64,000 bases of DNA from Pseudomonas sp. S06B 330 (GTDB lineage Bacteria; Pseudomonadota; Gammaproteobacteria; Pseudomonadales; Pseudomonadaceae). The notes under the pieces were generated by a model. That model had not been told where the DNA came from. It saw nothing but the letters and a program-made list of their open reading frames with translations, and did not search any database. Positions within the stretch are counted from its first letter, which is position 1. Every line of letters starts with the position of its first letter. The translations under genes and the position numbers were made by a program. Shown here in pieces: positions 63,154 through 64,000 of the stretch. The DNA lies in the NCBI RefSeq assembly GCF_002845275.2, contig NZ_CP088149.1:1732501-1796500 (forward strand). Reading direction: 5' to 3'.

Positions 63154-63182
63154 TTGACTTAGCATCGATACCTGCGTAAATT
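63154..63182 (+). promoter_or_regulatory. Promoter of the tRNA-Val/tRNA-Asp cluster
   Basis: TTGACT at 63154-63159 and TAAATT at 63177-63182 are separated by 17 bases, with an A-rich upstream stretch. Confidence 0.78.
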
Positions 63183-63204
63183 TCGCCACCTCAGCGAAGC
63201 ACAC

Positions 63205-63280
63205 GGGTGATTAGCTCAGCCGGGAGAGCATCTGCCTTACAAGCAGAGGGTCGGCGGTTCGATCCCGTCATCACCCACCA
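63205..63280 (+). tRNA. tRNA-Val (TAC)
   Basis: A 76-base cloverleaf with acceptor GGGTGAT/ATCACCC, anticodon loop CTTACAA giving TAC, and encoded CCA. Confidence 0.97.
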
Positions 63281-63356
63281 CTTCCTGAGATGTTCCTGAC
63301 CCGACACTTTCGCAAGAAGGTGTTATCAGAGAGGAACCGGACGCAAGTCCATATGC

Positions 63357-63433
63357 GCAGCGGTAGTTCAGTCGGTTAGAATACCGGCCTGTCACGCCGG
63401 GGGTCGCGGGTTCGAGTCCCGTCCGCTGCGCCA
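63357..63433 (+). tRNA. tRNA-Asp (GTC), copy 1
   Basis: A 77-base cloverleaf with acceptor GCAGCGG/CCGCTGC, anticodon loop CTGTCAC giving GTC, and encoded CCA. Confidence 0.97.
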
Positions 63434-63532
63434 CTTTTCTCCAGATCGGTTTTAGGACCGGTTTGAGGTCCGAAGGCACCGAAGCCTTCAGGCCAGATCC
63501 CAGTTTCAACCAAGCGAAAGCTTGTGCGATAC

Positions 63533-63609
63533 GCAGCGGTAGTTCAGTCGGTTAGAATACCGGCCTGTCACGCCGGGGGTCGCGGGTTCGAGTCCCGTCC
63601 GCTGCGCCA
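63533..63609 (+). tRNA. tRNA-Asp (GTC), copy 2
   Basis: Identical to the copies at 63357 and 63722. A hairpin terminator follows at 63652. Confidence 0.97.
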
Positions 63610-63651
63610 TATTCGCTTCGAGGCCCTTGAACTCCTCGAAGCAACAAAGAG

Positions 63652-63676
63652 AGCGACCTAAGGTTCGCTTTTTTTG
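63652..63676 (+). terminator. Terminator between the second and third tRNA-Asp
   Basis: AGCGACC pairs with GGTTCGCT (one bulged T) around TAA, then seven T. It may separate the third tRNA-Asp from the first transcript, or act partially. Confidence 0.75.
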
Positions 63677-63721
63677 TGCCTGAGATCAGCGGTTGTTTCG
63701 CCATCCAGGTCTGCACGACAC

Positions 63722-63798
63722 GCAGCGGTAGTTCAGTCGGTTAGAATACCGGCCTGTCACGCCGGGGGTCGCGGGTTCGAGTCCCGTCCGCTGCGCCA
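63722..63798 (+). tRNA. tRNA-Asp (GTC), copy 3
   Basis: A third exact 77-base copy, with its own downstream terminator at 63811. No clear separate promoter was found. Confidence 0.97.
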
Positions 63799-63810
63799 TA
63801 TTGAAGTAAC

Positions 63811-63840
63811 AAAAAAAGCGACCTTCAGGTCGCTTTTTTT
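63811..63840. terminator. Terminator after the third tRNA-Asp
   Basis: A perfect AAAAAAAGCGACCT / AGGTCGCTTTTTTT hairpin, able to act in both directions. It nearly repeats the terminator at 63652, suggesting local duplication of the tRNA-Asp unit with its terminator. Confidence 0.92.
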
Positions 63841-63849
63841 GTGCCTGTC

Positions 63850-63912
63850 TTCTTGTAGCCGCTGCCGAGGTACGAGGCTGCGATCGACTGCAGGGCAGTC
63901 GCAACTCGGTCA
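63850..63912. repeat. Possible dispersed intergenic repeat
   Basis: TAGCCGCTGCCGAGG is followed by GCGATCGACTGC and its partner GCAGTCGC, which form a hairpin. It resembles the element at 30450 and other Pseudomonas intergenic sequences, from memory. Confidence 0.4.
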
Positions 63913-63947
63913 CCTCGTTGTGTCTGACGACTCGAGGTGGCCAGGTT

Positions 63948-64000
63948 TTACGCCTTTGGATGCAGCTCAATGCCAGCCTCATTGGCCAGCTGCACTGTGG
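63948..64000 (-). CDS. 3' end of an unidentified gene (partial)
   Basis: Minus-strand frame open from the window edge to a TAA at 63948-63950; the last residues read TVQLANEAGIELHPKA. Only 16 codons are visible, so neither identity nor reality of the gene is certain. The terminator at 63811 could serve it. Confidence 0.35.
   Translation of the reverse strand, partial: TVQLANEAGIELHPKA

Noticed and set aside
63237..63982. Short minus-strand frames over the tRNA-Asp genes reading RTGLEPATPGVTGRYSNRLN
   Set aside because: These are translations of the tRNA-Asp antisense strand, a familiar annotation artefact.

Overview
This window is a stretch of conserved (core) chromosome from a fluorescent-type Pseudomonas. 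The evidence is the order of housekeeping blocks (exbBD-lpxK-kdsB-murB-rne; rluC-sppA-yceD-rpmF-plsX-fabDG-acpP-fabF; leuCD-leuB-asd-fimV-truA-trpF-accD-folC-cvpA-purF-metZ), the high-GC codon use, REP-type intergenic repeats beginning GTGGGAGC, and an arginine-rich Pseudomonas-type RNase E. From memory the synteny, including moaA, uvrB, gltX, dusC and an Hsp20 gene close together, fits the P. putida group best; the species is not determined.

Layout. 1-5.2 kb: end of comEC, an ExbBD energy transducer, then a tightly packed envelope operon (lpxK, Trm112-like, kdsB, LMW phosphatase, murB). 5.2-9.1 kb: rne on the minus strand with a long structured leader, divergent from rluC. 9.1-22.2 kb: rluC-HAD-sppA, the minus-strand maf gene, then a long plus-strand run of fatty acid/phospholipid genes (yceD to fabF) leading into pabC, mltG, tmk, holB and tatD. 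22.2-26.9 kb: a small RNA that I identify as RgsA, a class V aminotransferase, a TetR regulator, moaA, a lipoprotein, a DUF1285 gene and tRNA-Asn. 26.9-35.4 kb: aromatic aminotransferase, SOS-controlled uvrB, an EmrAB-like efflux pair, gltX and a duplicated tRNA-Ala/tRNA-Glu cluster. 35.5-36.7 kb: one complete IS3-family element with both ends and a 3-bp target duplication, the only clear mobile DNA. 36.8-43.8 kb: TetR-hydrolase-thioesterase cluster, dusC, a heat-shock gene with a sigma32 promoter and ROSE-type RNA thermometer, and a five-PAS GGDEF-EAL protein. 43.8-51.3 kb: LysR regulator, leuCD, methyltransferase, leuB, asd and an asd paralogue that has lost its catalytic residues. 51.4-63.1 kb: fimV, truA, trpF, accD, folC, a SPOR protein, cvpA, purF, metZ and an SDR gene. 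63.2-64 kb: tRNA-Val, three identical tRNA-Asp genes, and the 3' end of an unidentified minus-strand gene.

I do not see an undescribed multi-gene system such as a defence island, CRISPR array, prophage or biosynthetic cluster. The most worthwhile signals are regulatory: probable leaderless or near-leaderless transcripts for yceD and rluC, a switch-like hairpin before moaA, a nested operator in front of the second TetR gene, the ROSE thermometer, the RgsA locus, REER heptad repeats in RNase E, the absence of pilZ between holB and tatD, and the catalytically dead Asd paralogue.
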